Below, in pieces: positions 27,847-36,153 of a stretch of DNA of 44,083 nucleotides. Both the position numbers and the translations under genes were made by a program. The stretch covers positions 1 to 44,083 of the forward strand of contig DASUYB010000018.1 in the NCBI GenBank assembly GCA_036377595.1, in the 5' to 3' direction. Every line of letters starts with the position of its first letter. The stretch's first letter is position 1. The DNA is from Longimicrobium sp. Lineage in GTDB: Bacteria; Gemmatimonadota; Gemmatimonadetes; Longimicrobiales; Longimicrobiaceae. The notes beneath the pieces are model-generated. The model searched no databases, had not been told where the DNA came from, and was given only the letters and a program-made list of their open reading frames with translations.

Positions 27847-28026
27847 ATGAAGAAGCTGACGCTGGATGCGGAGACGCTGGTCGTGGAGACGTTCGAGGCC
27901 AGCGATACGGACGAGTCGCTCGGGACCGTGAAGGGCCAGGAGATGTATGCGTCGAGCCTGCTGACCTGCGAGGACACCAACTGCGGCAAGACCTACTGCA
28001 CCACCCGCTCGCCGTGCGCCTGCTGA
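27847..28026 (+). CDS. Putative RiPP (pinensin-like lanthipeptide) precursor 1
   Basis: 59 residues, preceded by GGAGGAA seven bases before the ATG. The leader MKKLTLDAETLVVETFEAS is followed by ESLGTVKGQ; the pattern L-x-L-D...L-x-V-E-(S/T)-F and GTVxG recalls leaders of the pinensin class of lanthipeptides. The core (from about residue 32) holds Cys41, 46, 51, 57 and 59 and eight Ser/Thr, ending PCAC. Such cores become lanthionine rings through dehydration of Ser/Thr and Cys addition. No LanB, LanC, protease or transporter gene is adjacent, so the enzyme must act from elsewhere, if at all. Assignment rests on the leader pattern only. Confidence 0.7.
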   Translation: MKKLTLDAETLVVETFEASDTDESLGTVKGQEMYASSLLTCEDTNCGKTYCTTRSPCAC

Positions 28027-28252
28027 GCCGCGGCTGACGCGGCGGCGCCCGTCCGCGCATGCCCGGCGGCGCGGACCTCCGGTGCACGGGCGGGCGCCCG
28101 ATCGGCAGTGAAGCCCCATTCCCTGAACGTGACGTGCGGCGCGATGCGCTCAAAAACCGCTCCTCCACCTCACAGTAGACGAAACGCAAGTTGTTGCGTA
28201 AAATGGGAGCATCACTTCGTCGGTTTCGGATCTCTCACTCAAAGGAGACCCC

Positions 28253-28387
28253 ATGAAGATGCTTCGCCTGGACCTGGACAGCCTGTGCGTGGAGTCGTTC
28301 GGCACCGCCGCCGCCGAGGCCCCGATGGCGGAAGTGCCGCCGACCTACGACCGCTCCTGCATCCTCAGCTGCCCGCTCGCCTGCTGA
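28253..28387 (+). CDS. Putative RiPP (pinensin-like) precursor 2
   Basis: 44 residues, with AAAGGAG five bases before the ATG. The leader MKMLRLDLDSLCVESFGT shares L-x-L-D-x-(D/E)-x-L-x-V-E-(S/T)-F with the peptide 227 bases upstream. The tail RSCILSCPLAC has Cys36, Cys40 and Cys44 at a four-residue spacing. The leader also has Cys12. A terminator hairpin follows directly. The two peptides have separate ribosome sites and a 226-base gap, so each may have its own promoter. Both end in Ala-Cys or Cys-Ala-Cys at the C-terminus. Confidence 0.7.
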   Translation: MKMLRLDLDSLCVESFGTAAAEAPMAEVPPTYDRSCILSCPLAC

Positions 28388-28410
28388 GCACGCCGCATCA
28401 CCGCGGAACG

Positions 28411-28449
28411 ACGGCGGGCGCGGGACTGTAGCCGCGCCCGCCGTTGTTT
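28411..28449 (+). terminator. Terminator after second Cys-rich peptide
   Basis: ACGGCGGGCGCGG at 28411-28423 pairs with CCGCGCCCGCCGT at 28432-28444, then TGTTT. It may also serve the minus-strand sugar dehydrogenase, which ends at 28465. Confidence 0.85.
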
Positions 28450-28464
28450 CCACCCGCCCCTGCG

Positions 28465-29733
28465 CTACCGCGACGGGGCGATGCGCCAGAGCTCGCCGTT
28501 CTGCTCGTCGGTCACCAGGTAGAGGTTGCCGTCGGGCCCCTGGCGCACGTCGCGGATACGCTTGCCGCGGTCCGTCAGCAGGTGCTCCTCGCCGGTGACG
28601 CGGTTGTCGCGGATCACCAGCCGCACCAGGCGCTGGCTGGCCAGCCCGCCCACGAACAGGCTCCCGCGCCACGCGGGGAACGCGCTCCCCGTGTAGAACT
28701 GCGCGCCCGACGGCGCGATCACCGGGTCCCAGTAGTAGACCGGCTGCTCCATCCCCGGGCGCTGCGTCTGCGCCTGGCCCAGGGCGGAGGAGATGGTGCC
28801 GCCGCGGTACTCGATGCCGTACGCCTGCACCGGCCAGCCGTAGTTCCTGCCCTTCTCGATGCGGTTCAGCTCGTCGCCGCCGCGCGTGCCGTGCTCGATG
28901 ATCCAGAAGCGGCCCTGCGGGTCGAAGGCGGACGCCTGGATGTTGCGGTGGCCGATGGACCAGATCTCCGGCAGCGCGCCCGACTCCCCCGCGAACGGGT
29001 TGTCGCGCGGCACCGAGCCGTCCGGCGCGATGCGGAGCGTCTTCCCCAGGTGGCTCCCCCGGTCCTGCGCCTGCGGCCGCGTGGCGTTGTCGGAGCGCTC
29101 GCCCATGGTCACGTACAGCATCCCGTCGGGCCCGAACGCCAGCCGCGAGCCGAAGTGCATGTTGTTGCCGTAGGTGGGCCGCGTGTGGAGGATCACGCGC
29201 ACCTGCTCCAGCCGCGTGCCGTCGGCCGAGAGCGTGCCGCGGGCCACGCTGGTGCCGTTGCCGCCCTCGCGCGGCTCGGTGAAGCTCCAGAAGACGGTGC
29301 GGTCGGTGGCGAATCCGGGGCTGAGCGCCACGTCCAGCAACCCGCCCTGCCCGCGCGTCGCCCGCGATCGGCGCGCCGATCTCCCCCGAGGCGCTGACGA
29401 TGCGCAGGCGGCCGGCCTTCTCGGTGACGAGGAAGCGGCCGTCCGGCAGCGGCTCCACCGACCACGGCTTTTCGATCCCCCGCGCCACCACCTGCACGTC
29501 GAAGGCGACGCTCGAGCGGACGCCGCAGGTGCGCGTCTGGCCGGGGGACGCCGGCTGCTGGCCTTCGCCGTTGGGCGGGCGCGTTTCCAGCGGGCGGCAT
29601 TCCTGTCCGGCGGCCTGCCCGGACCCGGTGGACACCGCCTCGCCCGGCGCGGCCTCGACGGAGGCGCGGGGCTGCGGCGCGCACGCCGCCACGGCGCACG
29701 CGAGAAGGAGCGATGTGGCTCGAGTCTGTCGCA
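28465..29733 (-). pseudogene. PQQ-dependent sugar dehydrogenase, frame-shifted
   Basis: Two frames are needed to read one protein. The first (start 29733) encodes a lipoprotein signal (MRQTRATSLLLACAVAAC) and the N-terminus up to SASGEIGAPIAG. The second picks up as RGQGGLLDVALSPGF and continues to the stop at 28465, with the family motifs GGDELNRIEKGRNYGW and SIGHRNIQASAFDPQGRFWI. The join is near 29350-29358, inside a G/C run; compared with the family one would expect a few more residues before RGQGGLL. So either a real small deletion has inactivated the gene or the assembly lost bases. Intact members (YliI-like) oxidise aldose sugars in the periplasm with PQQ. Confidence 0.75.
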
Positions 29734-29956
29734 TCGGGGATTCGTCCGACTTCAGGTGGGTGAGGTCGCACAGAGGTTGATCCAGCCTGGAATCGGGCTG
29801 CAAGAACGGTGCGCCCTTGCCTGCACGGTCGTCCATCTCCCCATCATCGATCACCGACGAAGATGCCGGAGCGCACGCGCCGATTTGCCTCCGCGCCGCG
29901 GGAGCCTACATTCGCCACGAGGCCGACGTCTCCCTGATCCCCATCTCCATCCTCCC

Positions 29957-31042
29957 ATGCGCCCATTCACGATCGATCCCGACATCACCCGCGCGCAGAC
30001 GCTGCCGGCGGAGGTGTACCACGACCCCGCGTGGTACTCGCTGCAGAAGGAGCGGGTGTTCGCGCGCAGCTGGCAGCTGGTGCGCGGCGCCGAGCGGGTG
30101 AAGGCGCCCGGTCACCTTCTCCCCTTCACGCTGCTGGAGGGGTGCCTGGACGAGCCGCTGGTGCTGGCGTGCGGCGACGATTCTGTGCTGCGCTGCCTCA
30201 GTAACGTCTGCACGCACCGCGGCACCGTCGTCTGCGAGGGCGAGACGCACGCGCACGGGCTGCGCTGCCGCTACCACGGCCGCCGTTTCGCGCTGGACGG
30301 GAAGATGACGTTCATGCCCGAGTTCGACGGCGTGCAGGACTTCCCCTCGCCCGCCGACGACCTGCCGCGGCTGCCGCTGGAGCGCTGGGGGCCGCTGCAC
30401 TTCACCGCGCTGGACCCGGCGTGCCCGTTCGAAGAGTGGATCGCGCCGGTGCGCGAGCGCGTGGGCTTCCTCCCGCTCGACCAGTTCGTCTTCGACGCGG
30501 CGACGAGCCGCGACTACCTGATCGGGGCCCACTGGGCGCTGTACGTGGACAACTACCTGGAGGAGTTCCACATCCCCTACGTGCACGCCTCGCTGAGCGA
30601 CGCGCTGGACTACTCGACGTATCGCACGGAGACGTTCGACTGGTGCAGCCTGCAGCTGGGCACCACGAAGCACGCCGCCGAGGCGTTCGCGCTTCCGCCC
30701 GGGCACCCGGACGAGGGGACGCTGGTGGCGGCGTACTACTGGTGGCTCTTCCCCAACCTGATGCTGAACTTCTATCCGTGGGGACTGTCGGTGAACCTGG
30801 TGCAGCCGCTGGGCCCGGAGCGCACCCGCGTCTCGTTCCTCAGCTACGTGTGGGACGCGGCCAAGCGCGCCAGCGGCGCCGGCGCCGACCTCCACCGCGT
30901 GGAGATGGAGGACGAGGAGGTGGTCGAGGCGGTGCAGAAGGGCGTCAAGTCGCGCCTTTACCACCGCGGGAGGTACTCACCCCGGCGGGAGGTGGGGACG
31001 CATCACTTCCACGAGTTGCTGCAGCGAGCGGCTCAGGTTTGA
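29957..31042 (+). CDS. Rieske non-heme iron oxygenase, alpha subunit-like
   Basis: 361 residues. Rieske [2Fe-2S] ligands: C85-T-H87 and C104-R-Y-H107, in VCTHRGTVVCEG and GLRCRYHG. The catalytic domain has NYLEEFHIPYVH with H205 and H210, and an acidic MEDEEV near the C-terminus can supply the Asp of the 2-His-1-carboxylate site. The closest overall type is the single-component carnitine/choline/aromatic-ring oxygenase family. It needs a reductase not found here. The start at 29957 is the first Met of family sequence; the frame stays open far upstream. It ends at a bidirectional terminator shared with Hsp20. Substrate unknown. Confidence 0.9.
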   Translation: MRPFTIDPDITRAQTLPAEVYHDPAWYSLQKERVFARSWQLVRGAERVKAPGHLLPFTLLEGCLDEPLVLACGDDSVLRCLSNVCTHRGTVVCEGETHAHGLRCRYHGRRFALDGKMTFMPEFDGVQDFPSPADDLPRLPLERWGPLHFTALDPACPFEEWIAPVRERVGFLPLDQFVFDAATSRDYLIGAHWALYVDNYLEEFHIPYVHASLSDALDYSTYRTETFDWCSLQLGTTKHAAEAFALPPGHPDEGTLVAAYYWWLFPNLMLNFYPWGLSVNLVQPLGPERTRVSFLSYVWDAAKRASGAGADLHRVEMEDEEVVEAVQKGVKSRLYHRGRYSPRREVGTHHFHELLQRAAQV

Positions 31043-31060
31043 TACAGGTGTCGGGATGGA

Positions 31061-31096
31061 GAACGGGGCCGGTGGCGATTGCCACCGGCCCCGTTC
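31061..31096. terminator. Bidirectional hairpin between convergent genes
   Basis: GAACGGGGCCGGTGGC at 31061-31076 pairs perfectly with GCCACCGGCCCCGTTC at 31081-31096 around GATT. It lies between the Rieske oxygenase and Hsp20 genes. T runs are weak. Confidence 0.8.
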
Positions 31097-31116
31097 TACC
31101 GTCTATCGTTCGAGAA

Positions 31117-31623
31117 TCAGCCGTTGCCGACGCCGTGACCCTCGGACTGCTGCCCGTTCTCGCTGCCGTCGCCGACCTGGGTGGCGTTGGGGGTGCTGCC
31201 CACGTCGATCTTGCGGCGGCGGGCCTTCTCGCTCTTGGGGATGCGCACGGTGAGCACGCCGTCCTCGAACGCGGCCTGGATGCCGTCGGGGTCCACGTCG
31301 CGCGGGAGGACGAACGAGCGCGCGAAGGTGCCGTAGCGCCGCTCGGCCAGGTGGTAGCGCCCCTCCTGCCCTTCGGTGCGCTCCTCGCGCTTCTCGCCGC
31401 GGATGGTCAGCACGTTGTTCTCGACGTCGACCTCGATGTTCTCGCGCTTCAGCCCCGGCATCTCCACGTGCACCAGGATCTCGCGCTCGTTCTCGACCAC
31501 GTCGGTCTCGGGCGCGCGCATCAGGTTGCCGTGGGTGCGGGCGCCCACGTTGCCGAACACCTGGTCGAGCAGCCCGAACGGATCGGCCTGGGACCAGCGG
31601 TGGGTGGTGGGAGTGATGGCCAT
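31117..31623 (-). CDS. Hsp20/alpha-crystallin small heat-shock protein
   Basis: 168 residues. The alpha-crystallin domain runs from about 40 to 130: ETDVVENEREILVHVEMPGL, ENNVLTIRGEKREE, and the C-terminal FEDGVLTVRIPKSE. IPK is the I-x-(I/V)-like tail motif seen in class A sHsps. The last 35 residues are Gly/Ser/Asn-rich and probably disordered (ENGQQSEGHGVGNG). I choose the Met at 31623, since AGGAG ends nine bases before it, whereas it abuts the Met at 31632. Holding denatured proteins in the cytoplasm is the expected role. The 324-base gap upstream shows no HrcA-type operator. Confidence 0.93.
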   Translation of the reverse strand: MAITPTTHRWSQADPFGLLDQVFGNVGARTHGNLMRAPETDVVENEREILVHVEMPGLKRENIEVDVENNVLTIRGEKREERTEGQEGRYHLAERRYGTFARSFVLPRDVDPDGIQAAFEDGVLTVRIPKSEKARRRKIDVGSTPNATQVGDGSENGQQSEGHGVGNG

Positions 31624-31846
31624 GGTCTTCATCTCCTGTGTTGACGGTTCATCGGCCCTGCATGGCCGCTGACACGGGGGGTTCGCATCTGGCGGATGCA
31701 TTCCCTGCTCCGCCGGCTGCCCCGTGAAAAAGGCAAGCCGCAGACCAGCCAATTTCAGTCAAAACGACAAACCGGCCGTAAATTCCGGCAGACGCAACTG
31801 CGCGGGTGGCAGAGGCTTGGGGCTGGAGATGGAGATGAAGAGAAGG

Positions 31847-31930
31847 TCTCACGCAGAGGGCGCAGAGGCCGCGGAGGACTTCACCGCATCACGCGGTTTC
31901 CTCTGCGCCCTCTGCGCCCTCTGCGTGAGA
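31847..31930. repeat. CTCACGCAGAG stem-loop repeat (R2), copy 3
   Basis: TCTCACGCAGAGGGCGCAGA and onward at 31847, and its complement ending CCCTCTGCGTGAGA at 31930, with a loop near ACTTCACCGCATCACGC. It fills the space between Hsp20 and the end of the M56 gene; the rest of 31624-31846 is the Hsp20 promoter region with nothing else supported. Confidence 0.85.
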
Positions 31931-31947
31931 TTTCTGTTTGACGGAGA

Positions 31948-33666
31948 TCAGCGCTCGGTGGTGATCCAGGCGACGTTCGCGGTGGGCGAGCCGTCGCCGG
32001 CGACGTGGACGGCGCCCCAGAAGACGGACTGCACCTTCACGTCCGGAAAGCGCTGCCGGATCTGCGGCTCCAGCTCGCCCAGGTCCCAGCTCCCCTCCGA
32101 TGCCTTCGCCCCCGTCCCGCTCTGCAGCACGCGGCCGGCGGGGTCGACGAGGAACCAGACGTACTGGCGGCCGGCGGTGCCCTCGCTGGCGATGCGCGGG
32201 TAGCGCGCCGCCAGCTCGCGGCGGATCCACGCCTCGGACTGGCGCATCCCCGCCACCTCGTCGGGCCGGGCAACACCACCGGTGAACGGGGGGCCGGTCT
32301 GCAGCCGGAAGGCGATGGGAAGGGTGAAGCGCACCGGCACCGCGCGCCCATCCTTCGCGGCGGGGCGGAAGCGCATCGCGTTCGTCGCGAAGAGCGCGGG
32401 CTCGCGGAAGCCGTCGTGCGAGGTGGTGGAGACGCGGGCGCTGCGGACCGCGCCGTCCGCGCCGACGATCACGTCCATCGTCACCGATCCCTGCACGCCC
32501 GCGTCGCGCAGGAGCGGGGGATAGGCGCGCTCTAGGATCTGCTGCACCTCGTCGGAGTTGGACAGCGCGGGCTGCCGGTCGACCTCGCGCAGCTCCATCA
32601 CCCGCGAGGTGTCCACCCGCTCCGGCCGCGCGGGGGCGGCGGGGAGCGTCGCGGACGCGCGTTGGGAGACGGCGGGACGCGTCTCGGGCGCTCGGCGGGC
32701 GACGGCGGCGGGAAGCGCCGCCGGTGCGCGGCGGGCGATCAGGGGAACCCTGGGCTGCGTGGGGACGGGGAGCGCGGCGCCGGTCACCGCCGCCAGGGCG
32801 CCGAGCGTGGTCCACGCCAGCACGCGGCGCGCGCGGTCGCGGGGGATTCGAGAGGTCATGGCGTCGATCCTCTGCTCGAGAAAGGAACGGGGTTCCGAGA
32901 AGGCCACCAGCGGCGCGGGCGAGCCGCCGCCCAGCCGTCCGACTTCCAGCAGGAGGCGTCCGTAGGCCAGCACGTCGGCCTCGCCGCGAAGGGTGCGGGC
33001 GTCGCAGTCCACCTCCACCGCCAGCCGCAGCCGCCGCAGCTGCCACCAGAGCGCCGGGCTCCACGGCATCAGCGCGACGGAGACCAGTCCGCCCAGCAGC
33101 AGCCGCGGGTCGCCCGCGCGGACGTGCTCGCGCTCGTGGCGCAGGATCAGGCGCTGCAGCGGCTCCGCCCAGGCCAGCGTCCAGCGCGGCAGCACGATCC
33201 GCGGCCGCACGAAGCCCACGACGGCGGGACCCACCGCGTCCGACACCCACACGCGCTCGCCGGCGACGGTGTCCTGCGCCCACGTCCGCCGCCGCCGCGC
33301 CAGCCGCAGGGCCGCGACGGCGAGGGCGCCCGCGACCGCCGCGCTCGCCATCCCCCACGCCCACGGCAGCATCCCGTCGATCCGCGCGCGGAGCGTCGCC
33401 CCCGCGGCGGGGCGCATCTCCACCGTCGATAGATCGGGATTGGAGATGGGAGACGGCGCCGCACCCGTCATCTCCAGCATCCCCCCACCCGCGAGATTCG
33501 ACGGCGGCGCGGGGAGGACGACGGGGAGCGCGAGCGAGGCCACGATCGCCATCGCCCACACCCAGCGCGTGGGGAGGCGGTGGAGGCGGAGCGCGCGCTC
33601 GGCCGCCAGCGCGGCGAGGCCCGCGAGCGCGGACACGGCCGCAGAGAAGAGCATCCAGGCGGTCAT
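31948..33666 (-). CDS. M56 family membrane peptidase with TonB-like C-terminal domain (BlaR1/MecR1-type)
   Basis: 572 residues. N-terminal transmembrane helices (MTAWMLFSAAVSALAGLAAL) lead to a cytoplasmic metalloprotease with HEREH at 177-181 (LILRHEREHVRAGDP) and the partner region SPALWWQLRRLRLAVEVDCD. The C-terminus is not the penicillin-binding sensor of BlaR1 but ends with a TonB_C-like fold (GSVTMDVIVGADGAVRSARV and onward). M56 proteins sense an envelope signal and cleave a BlaI repressor. The ATG at 33666 overlaps the stop of the BlaI-like gene (ATGA). The signal is unknown; beta-lactam is one guess only. Confidence 0.85.
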   Translation of the reverse strand: MTAWMLFSAAVSALAGLAALAAERALRLHRLPTRWVWAMAIVASLALPVVLPAPPSNLAGGGMLEMTGAAPSPISNPDLSTVEMRPAAGATLRARIDGMLPWAWGMASAAVAGALAVAALRLARRRRTWAQDTVAGERVWVSDAVGPAVVGFVRPRIVLPRWTLAWAEPLQRLILRHEREHVRAGDPRLLLGGLVSVALMPWSPALWWQLRRLRLAVEVDCDARTLRGEADVLAYGRLLLEVGRLGGGSPAPLVAFSEPRSFLEQRIDAMTSRIPRDRARRVLAWTTLGALAAVTGAALPVPTQPRVPLIARRAPAALPAAVARRAPETRPAVSQRASATLPAAPARPERVDTSRVMELREVDRQPALSNSDEVQQILERAYPPLLRDAGVQGSVTMDVIVGADGAVRSARVSTTSHDGFREPALFATNAMRFRPAAKDGRAVPVRFTLPIAFRLQTGPPFTGGVARPDEVAGMRQSEAWIRRELAARYPRIASEGTAGRQYVWFLVDPAGRVLQSGTGAKASEGSWDLGELEPQIRQRFPDVKVQSVFWGAVHVAGDGSPTANVAWITTER

Positions 33667-34040
33667 CCTTCGCCTCCTCCGCGCAGGCGGTCTTCCAGCA
33701 GCTTCTGCATCCGCCGCAGCTCCTCGTCGCTCAGCCCGCGGTCGGACACCAGCTGGGTCAGCAGCAGCTCCGGAGAGTCCTTGAACAGCTTGCGGGTGAT
33801 GCGGCGCAGCACGCTGGTGCCGGCGTCCTGCCGCTCGACCAGCGGGTGGTAGCGGTACGCCTTCCCGGCCTCGGTGTGGCCGACGTACCCCTTCTCCTCG
33901 AGCGTGCGCAGCACCGTGAGCACCGTGGTGTAGGCCAGGTCGTCCGGCAGCCGGTCGCGGACCTCGGCCACCGACGCGCCGCCCAGGTCCCACAGCACGC
34001 CCATCACGTCCAGCTCGCGGTCGGTGAATGCGATCTCCAC
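33663..34040 (-). CDS. BlaI/MecI/CopY family transcriptional repressor
   Basis: 125 residues with the BlaI winged helix: FTDRELDVMGVLWDLGGASV, then AYTTVLTVLRTLEEKGYVGH. The C-terminal helical dimer segment LFKDSPELLLTQLVSDRGLS and a basic tail follow. Start is a GTG at 34040, with GAGGACGG before it. It lies between two M56 genes: 15 bases after the first and overlapping the second by four. The M56 proteases are expected to cleave it when triggered, which releases the operators at 35758 and 35804 and derepresses the operon, including itself. Confidence 0.93.
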   Translation of the reverse strand: MEIAFTDRELDVMGVLWDLGGASVAEVRDRLPDDLAYTTVLTVLRTLEEKGYVGHTEAGKAYRYHPLVERQDAGTSVLRRITRKLFKDSPELLLTQLVSDRGLSDEELRRMQKLLEDRLRGGGEG

Positions 34041-34054
34041 GTCCGTCCTCGTCG

Positions 34055-35725
34055 TCAGGGTGCGGGAGTGCGGGCGTCCGTCACCTTCTCGGGCCCGAAG
34101 TCGAGACGCATCGCGCCTTCGTGGTTCGCGGCTTCGGGGCCAAAGGTGAGCGCGGCGACGATGCTTCGCGCAGCCGGCTCCAACGTGGCCGGCTTGGCGT
34201 AGACTTCCACGTCGCGGGCCCTCCCGTCCGCACCCACCACGTAGCTGATTTCCGCCTGCCCGACCAGGCCGGCCGCGGCCATCTGCGGCGTGTAGAACCG
34301 CTGCATGGCGGCGCGGAGGCTGGCCGCGTCCGGGGCACCCGCCGGCGACGCCACACCTTCCACGCCCGTCACCACCGAGACGCCGGGCGCGCGCGTTCTG
34401 ACGGCGTTCCACGAGCCTTCGCGGTCGGTGCCGCTGGGTACCTGGCGCGACATGGTCATGGTGGACCGATCGTCCCCCGCCGTCTTGAGCTGCACCCACA
34501 CGATGTTCACGCGCGACGGCCCGAGCTCGCCGGCGGGGCGCTTCATCACGTCCACGGAGCGGATGGTGGAGACGGGAATGTCGGCGGTGGCGGCGGCCAG
34601 CGTCTGGCGGTCGTCGCTGCCGGCCAGCTGCTCGTGGCGCAGCACGCCGCCGTCGCTGGAGATGACGAACAGGAGGAGCTCGTTGGCACCCATCCCGTGC
34701 TGCATCACCTGCGGGAAGAAAGTGGCGACGGCAGTCTGCGGCGTCAGCGGCGTGCGGACGAAGCTCATCTCCTCGCCCGGGGCACGGTAGAGCGCGCGCG
34801 AGGTGCCCGCGGAGGGCTGCGTGGGCGCGGGCGTCTCGCAGGCGGCAAAGACGAGCGCGGCGGCGATGGCGCCGAACGCGGCGGCGCTCAGGAACGGACG
34901 GCGTACACGGGGTGCGGTCATGATGCGGATTCTCCGTTCGAGGGACGATACCGGCTCGGCGAACGCCGCCGCGGCCAGCCGGGAATGCACGGTGCGGCGG
35001 CCCACCTCCAGCAGCACCGCGCCATAGGCCAGGACGTCGCGGCGGCGGCGCAGCACGCGGGCGTCGCAGTCCACCTCCACCGCCAGGCGCAGGCGGCGCA
35101 GCTGCCACCACACGGCGGGGTTCCACGGCATCAGCGCGGCCGCCAGCAGCCCCAGGGCAAGGAGACGGGGATCGCCGGCGCGCACGTGCTCCTGCTCGTG
35201 CTCCAGCACCAGCCGGCGCGCCTCGGGGTCGGCGTCCACCGCCCAGCGCGGCAGCACGATGCGGCTGCGCAGGAGGCCCACGACGGCGGGCCCGGTGTCG
35301 CCCGAGACGAGGACGGGCACGCCGTCGACCTCCGTGCGCGGCCAGCGGCGGCGGCGGCGCTCCAGCACCCCGGCCATTCCCGCCAGCGCCAGCGCGACCC
35401 CGGCGGACGATGCGCCCCAGACCACCGCCAGCGGCGCGTCCAGCCGCGCGGCATCGAGCCACGGCTGCTGACGCTTGCGCGGCAGCGACTCCGTCGTCGC
35501 GCTCACCGTCGCCTGCCAGGCGCCGGAGGACGGCGCGGGCGTGGCCGGGCGCATCTGCGGCAGGAAGCGCGTCGCCGCGGGCACGGCCAGGGTGAGCAGC
35601 AGCGCGGCCGCCCACACCCACCGCGTGGCCCGGCCGATGGGGCGGAGCGCGCGCTCCAGCGCCATCGCCCCGAGCCCCAGCAGCACGCCCACCGCCGCGC
35701 AGTACAGCATCCAGTAAGCGATCAT
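34055..35725 (-). CDS. M56 family membrane peptidase, second copy (leads the operon)
   Basis: 556 residues. Same design as the other M56 gene: N-terminal helices, HEQEH at 176-180 (LVLEHEQEHVRAGDP) and PAVWWQLRRLRLAVEVDCDA. The two are paralogues through this part, then differ. The C-terminal part starts with a lipoprotein-like CETPAPTQPSAG, contains a mixed region and ends with a TonB_C-like fold (QAEISYVVGADGRARDVEVY). It is the first gene after the two operators. Weak ribosome site before the ATG at 35725. Having two M56 proteases per one BlaI suggests two input signals, or backup; inferred only. Confidence 0.85.
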   Translation of the reverse strand: MIAYWMLYCAAVGVLLGLGAMALERALRPIGRATRWVWAAALLLTLAVPAATRFLPQMRPATPAPSSGAWQATVSATTESLPRKRQQPWLDAARLDAPLAVVWGASSAGVALALAGMAGVLERRRRRWPRTEVDGVPVLVSGDTGPAVVGLLRSRIVLPRWAVDADPEARRLVLEHEQEHVRAGDPRLLALGLLAAALMPWNPAVWWQLRRLRLAVEVDCDARVLRRRRDVLAYGAVLLEVGRRTVHSRLAAAAFAEPVSSLERRIRIMTAPRVRRPFLSAAAFGAIAAALVFAACETPAPTQPSAGTSRALYRAPGEEMSFVRTPLTPQTAVATFFPQVMQHGMGANELLLFVISSDGGVLRHEQLAGSDDRQTLAAATADIPVSTIRSVDVMKRPAGELGPSRVNIVWVQLKTAGDDRSTMTMSRQVPSGTDREGSWNAVRTRAPGVSVVTGVEGVASPAGAPDAASLRAAMQRFYTPQMAAAGLVGQAEISYVVGADGRARDVEVYAKPATLEPAARSIVAALTFGPEAANHEGAMRLDFGPEKVTDARTPAP

Positions 35726-35757
35726 GGCCCGTCGATCCAGAGTGCCCGTCCGCCGAC

Positions 35758-35775
35758 CTACTAGAGTTGTAGTAG
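35758..35775. promoter_or_regulatory. BlaI-type operator 1
   Basis: CTACTAGAGTTGTAGTAG carries ACTA-N6-TAGT, matching the known BlaI/MecI operator layout TACTA-N6-TAGTA. It is 33 bases upstream of the M56 start codon. Confidence 0.85.
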
Positions 35776-35803
35776 ATGCTAATCGACGGAAAGAAGGCTG
35801 TCA

Positions 35804-35819
35804 ACTAGAAATTTAGTAG
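35804..35819. promoter_or_regulatory. BlaI-type operator 2
   Basis: ACTAGAAATTTAGTAG has the same ACTA-N6-TAGT spacing as operator 1, with 44 bases between the two starts (about four helical turns). The intervening sequence is the most likely promoter of the operon. Confidence 0.8.
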
Positions 35820-35889
35820 ATGGATAAAGTGGGACCTTCGGAAGGAGAGATTGGGCCGCAAGGATGAGAGAGGAGAGGCGGGCAAGATT

Positions 35890-36068
35890 CGGACGGGCGG
35901 GTAAACCCGCAGGCTGGAACATTGCGAAGCCTGCTGCGCAGGCTGCGGGTCGATTGCCGTGCGGATCGGCCGCCATCCGCGCCGCCGCCGTGATCGCACA
36001 CAGTCGAATTGAAGCCTCGCGCGGTTTGCGAGGCTTTCCAATGTTCCAGCCGCGCCTTCAGGCGCCCG
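35890..36068. repeat. MITE-like element with terminal inverted repeats, copy 1
   Basis: It runs from GGACGGGCGGGTAAACCCGC to CCAGCCGCGCCTTCAGGCGCC. Inside are AAGCCTGCTGCGCAGGCTGC and, in the right half, GAAGCCTCGCGCGGTTTGCG and AGGCTTTCCAATGTTCCAGC. The copy at 39120-39297 has the same parts in inverted orientation. It separates the BlaI operators from the sodC gene; 35820-35889 and 36069-36153 hold no gene I can name. Confidence 0.85.
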
Positions 36069-36153
36069 TACCGATCCGAGGCTGCACGATAGTTGCTCGC
36101 GTGTGCGGCCGATCGACAGCGAAACGCACGGGAACGGGAGGAGGAGGAGGACG

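Noticed and set aside
31733-31747. A sigma-54-like TGG-N10-GC match (minus strand TGGTCTGCGGCTTGC) upstream of Hsp20
   Set aside because: The -24 element is imperfect, and no activator or enhancer site supports it; a chance match in GC-rich DNA is likely.
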